DNA from: an uncultured Alphaproteobacteria bacterium
Lineage (GTDB): Bacteria > Pseudomonadota > Alphaproteobacteria > Rhodobacterales > Rhodobacteraceae
NCBI GenBank assembly: GCA_902570265.1
Contig: CACFXF010000003.1
Location: 96,466-160,465, forward strand
Direction of reading: 5' to 3'
DNA length: 64,000 nt
Both the position numbers and the translations under genes were made by a program. Below the pieces are notes generated by a model. The model made no database searches and was not told the DNA's origin. It saw only the letters and a program-made list of their open reading frames with translations. Each line of letters opens with the position of its first letter. The first letter of the stretch is position 1. Below are positions 44,893 to 53,585 of the stretch, piece by piece.

Positions 44893-45682
44893 TGATCCTA
44901 GAAAAAAAAGACCTGTAATGAATTTTTTTTCGTTTAGTAGACTTATGCGAAGATCCCCGTTTTGGTCATTAATCTTTTGGGCAATGGTGTGGGAATTAGT
45001 TGGACAAATGGGCTGGATGACACTTCTCCCCCCTTTATCAGAAATCTGGTTTTCATTTGCAGAAATGTTTGAGCAAACTGCTTTTTGGGATGCATTTGCA
45101 ATGACTGCCAGAACATTTAGCATCGGTCTTGGTCTTTCAATTGCTGTTGGAATACCGGTGGGAATTTTAATGGGGATTAGCAATAGAGCTGATAAAATTT
45201 TATCACTGTGGGTAAACCTATTTCTTTCGGCACCAATAACTGCCGTGATACCTGCTTTGATGCCGATATTGGGCATTGGTGATGCAACTGTTATTGCTAC
45301 TGTTATTCTATTTTCAATATGGGTTGTGATAATTGATACTCAGGCTGGAGTAACACATGTAAAGGATTCATTAGTAGAAATGGGAAGGATCTTTGGCTGT
45401 TCACGTTGGAAAATCATTTTCTGGATTGTAATTCCATCTGCTATGCCTGAAATCATTACCGGCATTCGTCTTTCTGTAGTAAGAGCTGTAAAAGGTGTAA
45501 TTGTAGGACAAATTGTAATTGCACTAATTGGATTTGGTGGTCTGTTCAATACCTACCTTTCTTACTTTTTAATGGAACGATTTTGGGGATTAATAATTGT
45601 CGTATTCATTATGTCATTTACTATCATTGGCTTAGTTGAGATGCTAGAAAGACGAATAGCTTTTTATGCAAGAACAAGGTAA
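44882..45682 (+). CDS. TauC/SsuC-type ABC importer permease (second)
   Basis: A 266-residue permease with the EAA loop LVEMGRIFGCSRWKIIFWIVIPSAMPEI and GIRLSVVRAVKGVIVGQIVIALIG after it. Membrane helices are similar in number to the first permease, but the sequences differ clearly, pointing to a heterodimer. The start overlaps the end of the ATPase gene by 11 bp. It is the last gene of the importer, followed by a convergent TPR gene. Confidence 0.88.
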   Translation: MLNSDPRKKRPVMNFFSFSRLMRRSPFWSLIFWAMVWELVGQMGWMTLLPPLSEIWFSFAEMFEQTAFWDAFAMTARTFSIGLGLSIAVGIPVGILMGISNRADKILSLWVNLFLSAPITAVIPALMPILGIGDATVIATVILFSIWVVIIDTQAGVTHVKDSLVEMGRIFGCSRWKIIFWIVIPSAMPEIITGIRLSVVRAVKGVIVGQIVIALIGFGGLFNTYLSYFLMERFWGLIIVVFIMSFTIIGLVEMLERRIAFYARTR

Positions 45683-45774
45683 TAATAGTGATCATAAAAT
45701 GTTATTATTTATAAAAAAAATCAGGCTACTTTTCGAAAAAAAAATTGATCTTATACTTATTGTTTGATCTAAAT

Positions 45775-47757
45775 CTAAATATTATTAGTTTTTATTTTTT
45801 TATAGATTTTTTCAAAAACTAGTTTCCAGTTTTTTATTTTGGTATTTCTAAATAATACAGCATTCTCATACCAGGGAGTATCTGATCTATTTAACATCCA
45901 TCTCCAATCAGGTATTTTGTTTAGGAGTATCCAAGTTTTTTTTCCCAGAGCACCACTTAAGTGAGCTATTGATGTATCACACGTTATAATTAAATCACAA
46001 TTAACTATAATTGCAGCAGTATCTACAAAGGCATCACCATCATTGTCTATCTCACCATTAAAAGACTTTATAGAGAAATCTATATTATTGAGATCTTCCT
46101 CACTTTCTCCCTTTTGAAGACTGATAAGTTGTACATTTGGTAGTTCTGCAATTTTTTTTAAGTTATTTAACTCAAAGGACTTATCATCATTACTTCCGCG
46201 CCAATTAATACCAATTTTAAACTTTTGGCTATCTAACCTCTTATTCCAATAAGTGATCTTTTTTTCATTTGCAAAAATATACCTTTGCTGAAAAGGAATA
46301 TTTGTAATGTCTGCACCCAAAAGAAAAGGAAGACTTAAAAGAGGAGTTTCAAAATCAATTTCTTTATAGTTTGGATAATTTGAGATTAGATTAATATCTA
46401 TTTTTATTGTTGAAAGAAGTTTATGTAAATCTTCTCGTACCTTAAAAGTAACTTTTGCTCCTCTTTCTTTAAGTAAAATTAAGTACCTAGAAAATTGGAG
46501 TATATCCCCAAAACCTTGTTCGTCGTATACAAAAAAATGTTTTCCTTTTAAGGACTTTTTCCCATCCCAAATCAAATTTTCTTTTGGTGGCTTACATATA
46601 AATTCTTTACTATAGAATCTATTTTCATACATTTTAAATCCTATTTTTAGAAAACCCTTTCTAAGATTTGCACATCCATAATTTAACAAAGTTTCAGCAT
46701 TATTTGGATGAATCTTTAAAGCTTTTTCATAGGAATCCATCGCTCCATCTAATTCACCAAGTTTTTGTAATACATTACCCATATTATGGTGAGTTAAATA
46801 GTTAATCGGATCATATTTTAATGAGTTTTTATAGTAATTAAGAGCCTTTACAAATTCCTTTTTCTCTTCAAAGATGGATCCTATATTATTATAAGTTTCT
46901 GAACACGAAGGATTTTTTTTTAAAAATTTTTTATAAAACTGAATAGCTAAGTTATAATCTTCCCCTTTTTGTTTTATATATCCAAGATATTTAAAAGCAC
47001 TAAAAAATTTTGGATTTATTTGTAATGCTTTTTGAAAGTTTTGGTAGGCCGTTTGAAGATCACCTTTTTCTATATAAGCGTTTCCCATCAAATAATAGGC
47101 TAAATAATTATTTTCATTTGTTTTACATTCTTGAGAATAATAATAAATTGCCTTTTCAAAATTTTTAATTTTTTGATATAAAGTTCCCAGATTGAAAAAG
47201 GTATCTAAATAAATTGACTTAATCTTAAGGACCTCATTAAAATGAAAAATTGAAGATGAAAATCTATTTATTTTCTTAAAAATTACTCCAAGATTATAGT
47301 GTGTACCTATGTGATTAAAATCTTTTTTTAATAGTAATCTATAAACATTTATAGCCTTTTTATCTTGTGCATTTTCATTTAAAACATTTGCTAAATTAAA
47401 CATAGCATCAATATAATTTGGGTTTAGTGATATTGCTTTTTTGTAATTTTCAATTGCACGATCAAAAGAGTTTTGTTCATGAAATAATAATCCTAAGTTA
47501 AAATATGAAACAGCAAAATTTGGTTCAATATTAATAGCTTTAGAATAACAATCAAATGCTAGTTTATTATTATTTAATTTATTGTAAGTTATTCCCAAAA
47601 TGTTGTATAACTTATGTGAAGGAGGATTTTTTTCTAAATATTTATTTGAGCAAAAAATAACCTTCTTAAATTTTCCATTATTATATAAATTTATAATTTG
47701 CTCTAGAAAATCTTCTAAAGTTTTGTTACTTTCAATGTCAAATTCGGAGGCAAACAT
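45775..47757 (-). CDS. TPR protein with C-terminal GT9-like glycosyltransferase domain
   Basis: A 660-residue protein. Residues about 40-390 are tandem tetratricopeptide repeats of 34 residues (for example FAVSYFNLGLLFHEQNSFDRA). Residues about 400-655 look like a glycosyltransferase of the TPR-GT9 kind, with FFVYDEQGFGDILQFSRYL, KIGINWRGSNDDKS, LISLQKGE and IITCDTSIAHLSGALGKKTW. Such proteins may glycosylate surface proteins or sugars. The start at 47757 lies just after the DUF6165 gene stop; a longer frame from 47811 would overlap that gene. It forms an operon with DUF6165 and probably the methyltransferase upstream. Confidence 0.82.
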   Translation of the reverse strand: MFASEFDIESNKTLEDFLEQIINLYNNGKFKKVIFCSNKYLEKNPPSHKLYNILGITYNKLNNNKLAFDCYSKAINIEPNFAVSYFNLGLLFHEQNSFDRAIENYKKAISLNPNYIDAMFNLANVLNENAQDKKAINVYRLLLKKDFNHIGTHYNLGVIFKKINRFSSSIFHFNEVLKIKSIYLDTFFNLGTLYQKIKNFEKAIYYYSQECKTNENNYLAYYLMGNAYIEKGDLQTAYQNFQKALQINPKFFSAFKYLGYIKQKGEDYNLAIQFYKKFLKKNPSCSETYNNIGSIFEEKKEFVKALNYYKNSLKYDPINYLTHHNMGNVLQKLGELDGAMDSYEKALKIHPNNAETLLNYGCANLRKGFLKIGFKMYENRFYSKEFICKPPKENLIWDGKKSLKGKHFFVYDEQGFGDILQFSRYLILLKERGAKVTFKVREDLHKLLSTIKIDINLISNYPNYKEIDFETPLLSLPFLLGADITNIPFQQRYIFANEKKITYWNKRLDSQKFKIGINWRGSNDDKSFELNNLKKIAELPNVQLISLQKGESEEDLNNIDFSIKSFNGEIDNDGDAFVDTAAIIVNCDLIITCDTSIAHLSGALGKKTWILLNKIPDWRWMLNRSDTPWYENAVLFRNTKIKNWKLVFEKIYKKIKTNNI

Positions 47758-47761
47758 TAAA

Positions 47762-48163
47762 TTACACGCTGTACTGAGTGTACGATTTTTCTTCAATAAG
47801 TTCAGAACCAAAACTTTTATTAATCATCCTTTTAATTTTAGCTCTTTCATCGTTTTTATAATAAACCATTCTGGCAAGAGAAATGAATTTTTTATCAAAC
47901 TTTTTTTCTTTTTCCTTTTCTCTCAACTGATCCTCTATATCCCAAAGAGATTGATTGATTTTTGATAGTTTAGTTTCAAAATTTTTTAAATTAGTATTAA
48001 TTAACATTGTTTCATTTAGAATATGTTCTAATTTCTCTAGTTCTAATTTAATATTTTTTTGAGCTTCATTCGAATTAATTTTATTAGATTTTATTCTTAA
48101 AATTGTAATTTTATCAATTAACTCCCCTAAGGAAATTGGTACTTTTAGATTTCTCATTTGCAT
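47762..48163 (-). CDS. DUF6165-like protein
   Basis: A 133-residue, lysine- and glutamate-rich, mainly helical protein. The N-terminus VPISLGELIDKITILRIKSN matches DUF6165, whose genes often sit beside TPR-glycosyltransferases. Coiled-coil-like heptads follow (residues 25-100). No catalytic motif is seen. The stop lies 4 bp before the start of the TPR-glycosyltransferase gene, implying translational coupling. A role as partner or regulator of that enzyme is inference. Confidence 0.7.
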   Translation of the reverse strand: MQMRNLKVPISLGELIDKITILRIKSNKINSNEAQKNIKLELEKLEHILNETMLINTNLKNFETKLSKINQSLWDIEDQLREKEKEKKFDKKFISLARMVYYKNDERAKIKRMINKSFGSELIEEKSYTQYSV

Positions 48164-48278
48164 AATTAATCCTATTCATCCAATAAATCTTATAGATTTT
48201 AAATAATTTAAATTATTATTTAATTAATTTTTATTAATAAAATGCAATTTCTGTGCTAATTTATAGACTTTAATAACA

Positions 48279-48836
48279 TTATTTAATAGCTCTTAAATTT
48301 ATATTAATCTGTTTAATAACGTTATTATTATAAAGCATCATTTTTTCTAATTCTTGATCATTTAGTTCACCAATATTTCTTTTAGATACTATATTTTCAT
48401 CTAATAAATATTCATATTTCTCAATATTAAAATTTACATCATGAATTAAACCTAAAGGTGAATTAGCAGCTCCAATTTTTTGCCAATCTCTATTAAGTTT
48501 TTGATCAAAAAGACTTAATCCAAGAACAGTTATTGGACGAACATGTGTTGGATCTGATAGAAAATCCTCATGTCTTGGATGTGGTACATTTATTATGATT
48601 AGGGCGTTATTTGTGCAAATTCTGTAAAGCTCTTTAATTATATTTATAAATGTATCAGGTTGTTGACCTATATGCTCTAGAACATGTGATAACAGAATTT
48701 CATTTACGCTATCATTTTTAAATGGATAAGGAAACTTTTCTAAATCATGTGTTACATCACATTTATAATAGTTAAATTTATCGAGATTGATATATCCTTT
48801 TAGTAATTTATTCCCACATCCCAAATTAAGTTTCAT
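48279..48836 (-). CDS. SAM-dependent methyltransferase, class I
   Basis: A 185-residue methyltransferase of the Methyltransf_11 type. Motif I is KLNLGCGNKLLKGYINLDKF, motif II is KNDSVNEILLSHVLEHIGQ and motif III is RICTNNALIIINVPHPRH. AGGAGG with nine-base spacing identifies ATG 48836 as the start; the longer frame from 48953 adds an unlikely hydrophobic leader. Its place next to the TPR-glycosyltransferase and DUF6165 genes suggests sugar or surface-polymer modification. Confidence 0.85.
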   Translation of the reverse strand: MKLNLGCGNKLLKGYINLDKFNYYKCDVTHDLEKFPYPFKNDSVNEILLSHVLEHIGQQPDTFINIIKELYRICTNNALIIINVPHPRHEDFLSDPTHVRPITVLGLSLFDQKLNRDWQKIGAANSPLGLIHDVNFNIEKYEYLLDENIVSKRNIGELNDQELEKMMLYNNNVIKQININLRAIK

Positions 48837-49235
48837 AAATAGAATCCTCCTAGATAAATCTATTATCATTCTAACAAATTTCTTGATTAAATTTTTCAAA
48901 TATTTTGAATAATTCAATAAATTAAAAAACCTCGCAATAATTATACCAATCATGCTTTAACAATTTTATATTTCAAATTTAGATTAAGAAGATTGTAGGT
49001 ATAAAAAATGCTCAATCTAAATTAATCAAGCAACTAACGATAACAATAGATAAAAAAAGTGCTTACTGAGGTTAGAAATAGATGAAAATCTTTAGTTTTT
49101 AAATAAGGAGTTTACACTAACTTTTGGACTACACAAATTATTAGTCTGGATAGGTTATTTAGAAATAAACTACATTTCATATTATAAAATATAAATTCAT
49201 AAAACCTTTATAGAGACTTTGAAAATTAAAAATAA
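48837..49235. other. Intergenic region with inverted repeat
   Basis: About 400 bp without a credible gene. A perfect 10-bp inverted repeat, AATTTAGATT (48976-48985) and AATCTAAATT (49014-49023), is separated by 28 bases. It could be a weak terminator or a regulator site upstream of the methyltransferase gene or downstream of the secretion genes. Otherwise only A/T-rich sequence is seen. Confidence 0.4.
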
Positions 49236-51179
49236 TTACTCAGGTTCATTAAAAGACTCTTCAAAAGCCTTCATAATAGGATAAGTAAAGTATGAAATTA
49301 AAGGCCTTTTCCCAACCATTATATCTGCTGATGCCAGCATACCTTGAGATAAAACAAAATCGGAAGGCATTTTTGATGCCTCCAAACTTTCTACTTTGAC
49401 CCTTCCACGGTAAAATACGCCTTTATCACCAGATAAAGACTCGTTAAATGTATCATTTGAGAAGTATATAAGCTCTCCATCGAGCCCCCCAAACTCCTGA
49501 AATGGCATCGAATCCAGCTTAATTGAAACTTGCATGCCTATTTTTATATCTGAAATTTGTTTGGGATCTATATCAATTTCTAAAAATAAAGGTTGATTAG
49601 ATTGAACAAGAGTAACTATAGGTTCTCCCTCACTTACTATACCACCACTCGATACAGCAGGAATATCCAAAACAATTCCTTCTGCTGGTGAACGCACAAT
49701 TATATTATCGACAAGCCGTGATAATTTAATCTGCTCTTGTTTTAATTGTATTAATTGTTCATCTTTATCAGTAATCTCACTAATCAAATTTGAAGTCCAA
49801 TTTGCAATAAATGCCTGCTTATCAGCCGTTTGTGTTATTATTTCTGACTCTAGTTTTGAAATAGAAGTTTGAGAGTTAAATTGAGATTTTTCAGCATTTA
49901 ATAAAGTATCCTTAGCTGATAAATAATCAAGTTTAAGATTTGCAATTGACTTTTCCGTATTGTATTTTGATTTTTCTGCTTTAAGTAATGCATCTTGTGC
50001 AGTTTGAAATTGTAATAAGGTCCCAACCTTCTTTTCGTATAGGTCTTTACGTACGTCAGCAAGTTGAGATTTAATTTGTATCTGCTTATCATCAATCTTT
50101 ATCACTATATCTTTTTGCATAGTGTACAGCTCTTCTTTTACCAAAGCTAACTCAGCTTTAATCATTGTTTGTTTTTTTGCTATATCTAAAAGCTGCTTTG
50201 AGGATTCATATTCTTTTATAGTTTTATTTAATTTTGCATCTAAAGATTTAATTTTCTGAGAATATTCTGTAACCTTTTTTATCAAGGTACTTTTGTAAAG
50301 CTCACTAAATGTTATTCTTTCTCGCTGAAAATTTAACTTATTTGTAATGTCATCATAAAGTGCGTCAAAATTAAAATTCTCTGTAAACATCTGTATGTTA
50401 TTTACTAGAAATTCTTCCATATAAAGACTGATAAGCGCCTGAACTATATTATCTATTTTTTCTTCGTTCTGTTTCAGATTTACCTGAACCATAGTGTCGT
50501 CAAGATATGCAATTATTTGATCTTTTGATACCGTGTCACCACGCTCTACTTCTACACTTTTAACAACTGAACTTGCACTAGCTTCAACAATTATATTAGG
50601 TGTTGCAGTTAAAAACTCACCTCTTGCAGATATTGTAGTATCTACCTGACTTAATGAAGCATATAGAACACTTCCAAGCAAAAATGTGAGCAATGCAGCC
50701 ACTAAAATTAAGATCGGCTTTGATGGTTTTCTCTCATATATTGCATCTGTATCATCTATCTCAAAATCTTTTGTATTTTTATCCAATACAGTCACTTCTG
50801 AATCTAAATGAGTACTATGTACTTCCGCACGCTCATATTTAGCTACTAGTTGATTTGAAGACCTTAAATTTTCAGAGATATTTTTCATAATACGGATAGC
50901 AGCCTCTGGATTTTTACTTAAATAACTACTAAACGCAGCAGCTGTTACTTCAGTAACAACAGAACTTTCTTTTGCCCTAGCACCTGCACTTCTAGGGTTT
51001 CCATCAATTAATGCCATCTCACCAAAAATAGTAGGGGGAGTAAGCTCAGCTAAAACTTGTACTCCAGAGGCACTGTTTTTAACTATCTCCACTACACCAG
51101 ACTTTATTACATAAGCATAAGCAGCGCTTTCTCCTTCACGGAAAATATATTCGCCATTTGTATAAGCTTTATCAGACAT
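49236..51179 (-). CDS. Type I secretion membrane-fusion protein with N-terminal cyclic-nucleotide-binding domain
   Basis: A 647-residue fusion. Residues 1-110 form a CRP-like cNMP-binding domain (NGEYIFREGESAAYAYVIKS, LTPPTIFGEMALIDGNPRSA with the Glu and Arg that hold the cyclic phosphate and ribose). A linker and one membrane helix follow (ILILVAALLTFLLGSVLYAS, near 155-175). The periplasmic HlyD part covers 180-647: biotinyl-lipoyl-like halves (PNIIVEASASSVVKSVEVERGD, NIIVRSPAEGIVLDIPA) flank a long coiled coil (about 220-490). The cNMP domain must face the cytoplasm. It is directly downstream of the ABC exporter gene (32 bp). No outer-membrane TolC gene is nearby. Confidence 0.9.
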   Translation of the reverse strand: MSDKAYTNGEYIFREGESAAYAYVIKSGVVEIVKNSASGVQVLAELTPPTIFGEMALIDGNPRSAGARAKESSVVTEVTAAAFSSYLSKNPEAAIRIMKNISENLRSSNQLVAKYERAEVHSTHLDSEVTVLDKNTKDFEIDDTDAIYERKPSKPILILVAALLTFLLGSVLYASLSQVDTTISARGEFLTATPNIIVEASASSVVKSVEVERGDTVSKDQIIAYLDDTMVQVNLKQNEEKIDNIVQALISLYMEEFLVNNIQMFTENFNFDALYDDITNKLNFQRERITFSELYKSTLIKKVTEYSQKIKSLDAKLNKTIKEYESSKQLLDIAKKQTMIKAELALVKEELYTMQKDIVIKIDDKQIQIKSQLADVRKDLYEKKVGTLLQFQTAQDALLKAEKSKYNTEKSIANLKLDYLSAKDTLLNAEKSQFNSQTSISKLESEIITQTADKQAFIANWTSNLISEITDKDEQLIQLKQEQIKLSRLVDNIIVRSPAEGIVLDIPAVSSGGIVSEGEPIVTLVQSNQPLFLEIDIDPKQISDIKIGMQVSIKLDSMPFQEFGGLDGELIYFSNDTFNESLSGDKGVFYRGRVKVESLEASKMPSDFVLSQGMLASADIMVGKRPLISYFTYPIMKAFEESFNEPE

Positions 51180-51211
51180 ATTTTTTTTCTTTGTACATTA
51201 ATACCTAAGTC

Positions 51212-53350
51212 CTAAATTGCAGATAATTTTCTGTCCATAGCCCACAATTCACTATATAACTTACATTTTTTTAAAAGAAATTCATGAGTTCCATATCCCA
51301 CAACTTTTCCTTTTTCAAAAACTATTATTTGCTCAAATTCCCTAGTGGAACGGATGTCATGCGTTGCCATTATTACTGTTTTTTGATTAGCAATACGGTC
51401 AAAATTTTCAAAAAATCCAACTTGGGTCGCTTTATCAAAATTTGCTAATGCCTCATCTAGCAGTAGTATACGAGGCCAGGCCATTAGACCTCTTGCCAAG
51501 GCTAATGTCACACGATCACCTTGAGATAAGGGCATACCAAATTGATTAATTTCAGTTGAGATACCATTTGGTAATTCTTCAAGTACTTTTTTAAGACCCG
51601 AAATTTCTAATATCTCTTCAAATTCCCTTTCACTAATATTTGGTTGTATCTTTCGTAAATTCTCTTCAATTGTTGCTCCAAAAAAAATGGGATTCCCATC
51701 AATTAAAGTATTTTGGCTACGATAATTTTCTAAACTTAAATACCGAATATTTTGACCATCAATCTCCATAGAACCTGTATTAGGTTTAAGAAAGCCTTGA
51801 CACAAACGTAAGAAAGTGGTTTTTCCAGCACCTGATGGACCTACTATAGCTACTTTAGTACCAGCTGGAATTTTCAAAGTTAAGCCGTCAAGAGCATTAG
51901 TGTTTTCAAATTTTACCACCACCTCTTTACAAACGACTTCTCCTTTTATAACAATTTCGTTACCTCTTCCTACTCTCTCATTAGGACCATTCCAACTTGT
52001 ACCAACCGCATCCAAAGTTGATCTGAAACTACCTAATTCGTGAAAAAATGTAAAAAGTGCAGTGACTGGAGAAACTAGTCTTCCACCTAACATATTACAA
52101 GAAATGACAGCACCTGCGGAAAGACCAGCGTTCAAAACTAATAGAATACCTGTCGTAATTAACGCAATTGTCATTAGTTGGGTAAGAGTATTATTAATAT
52201 TAGTTATAACCATATTAGTAATTTGGCCTTTTACACTCTGGCGAATACTGCTAGAAGATGCTTTCCTCCAATCTCTTCTTTGTGAGGCCTCAAGTGTAAA
52301 AGCTTTAACAGTTTCTATACCAGCAATGCTTGATTGGATCATTCGTCTTTTATGTGCTTCTATAGGACCAGAAATTTTTGTCTCTTCTTTTTGTCGCCAT
52401 TTTCCAAAAAGAGAAATAGCTCCTATTGTTGTTGCAAAAAGTACCACTACTAGAGCTAATAATGGACTGTAACCAAATAAGACTGGAAGAAAAACAAGAA
52501 TCTTGGTTGCATCAAAAATGGTAGTTAAGACCTGTTGAGAAATAAAACTTTTTATTTTTGTAGAAGCTTGCAGAATATTTTCAAATTCAGAATTAGGTGT
52601 AGTTTGAAAAGTTGTAGCTGGTAGTGCCGTTACTTTATCAAAAATATCACCTGACAATCTAGCTTCTATTGAAGTAGAAATAAAATTTATCACATAATCA
52701 CGGACATAGCTCAATATACCGCTGAATATTAGTGCCGAACAAACACCAATTATTAAGATATAAAGAGTCGAAACTGCTCCATAATTCAAAACTTTATCAA
52801 GTGATATTTGAATAAATACAATTGGTGCTAGACCTAAAATGTGGGTGATGATAGCAGCAATTAATGTCAGAGCAAGCAATCCTTTAAAACGATAAAACTC
52901 AGGTATAAACCAAGTCCAGTCAAACATACGGTCCTGTGATGAAATTCCTGTCTCCTTAGAAATTAGGTAGATTGAACCTGCCCAGTTTTGTTTAAATGTC
53001 TTATCATCCTCAATTGAAATTTTGTTAGCTGGATCTAATGGATCCATTGATTGAACTTCTGTTAAACCTTCACTATTTTTACCACTGCTGATAATTATTT
53101 TTACTGTTCCGTCCCTCATCATTGCTAAACAAGGAAAATAATATGGTCGAGATAAGAAGGTTTTAAATTTTGGTTTAAGTCTTTGAAGTTTTATACTTTG
53201 CTCGCCCAGTGAGTTCTTTAGCTCTCGCTCTGATACTATTTGTCCCCTAGATATTTTTTGTTCCAACTGCTCAGCTGTAATTCTAATACCAAACTGTTGA
53301 GATAGCGCTATAGCGCCCAAAGACAATGATCTCAATGTTTTTGAGTTCAT
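51212..53350 (-). CDS. Type I secretion ABC exporter with C39-like domain
   Basis: A 712-residue exporter. The N-terminal about 130 residues resemble an inactive C39 peptidase domain as in HlyB (LGAIALSQQFGIRITAEQLE, no catalytic Cys in the motif). A six-helix membrane domain covers about 155-440. The nucleotide-binding domain has Walker A GPSGAGKTTFLR, Walker B ILLLDEALANFD and H-loop MATHDIRS, but the signature reads LSQGDRVTLALARG in place of LSGGQ. It lies between the repeat-protein gene and the membrane-fusion gene on one strand. The likely cargo is the repeat protein upstream. Confidence 0.9.
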   Translation of the reverse strand: MNSKTLRSLSLGAIALSQQFGIRITAEQLEQKISRGQIVSERELKNSLGEQSIKLQRLKPKFKTFLSRPYYFPCLAMMRDGTVKIIISSGKNSEGLTEVQSMDPLDPANKISIEDDKTFKQNWAGSIYLISKETGISSQDRMFDWTWFIPEFYRFKGLLALTLIAAIITHILGLAPIVFIQISLDKVLNYGAVSTLYILIIGVCSALIFSGILSYVRDYVINFISTSIEARLSGDIFDKVTALPATTFQTTPNSEFENILQASTKIKSFISQQVLTTIFDATKILVFLPVLFGYSPLLALVVVLFATTIGAISLFGKWRQKEETKISGPIEAHKRRMIQSSIAGIETVKAFTLEASQRRDWRKASSSSIRQSVKGQITNMVITNINNTLTQLMTIALITTGILLVLNAGLSAGAVISCNMLGGRLVSPVTALFTFFHELGSFRSTLDAVGTSWNGPNERVGRGNEIVIKGEVVCKEVVVKFENTNALDGLTLKIPAGTKVAIVGPSGAGKTTFLRLCQGFLKPNTGSMEIDGQNIRYLSLENYRSQNTLIDGNPIFFGATIEENLRKIQPNISEREFEEILEISGLKKVLEELPNGISTEINQFGMPLSQGDRVTLALARGLMAWPRILLLDEALANFDKATQVGFFENFDRIANQKTVIMATHDIRSTREFEQIIVFEKGKVVGYGTHEFLLKKCKLYSELWAMDRKLSAI

Positions 53351-53585
53351 CTTAAATACCTTTTATAGAAGAATTCTTTAACTGAAGATTCTCGCGCATG
53401 CATATCAGCTCTTCCAAAAACTTTAATAAAGTTTATGTGTTGATTTGTTAAAAGATAATTCTGAAAACTATACTCCCTCATAGCGAATACTTCAAATTGT
53501 TATTATTACAACATCAAGAAATATTCGCTCTTTCAGTAATACCCCATTAACCTAGAAAAGATTTTTTAGTACCAATCTAAGAATT

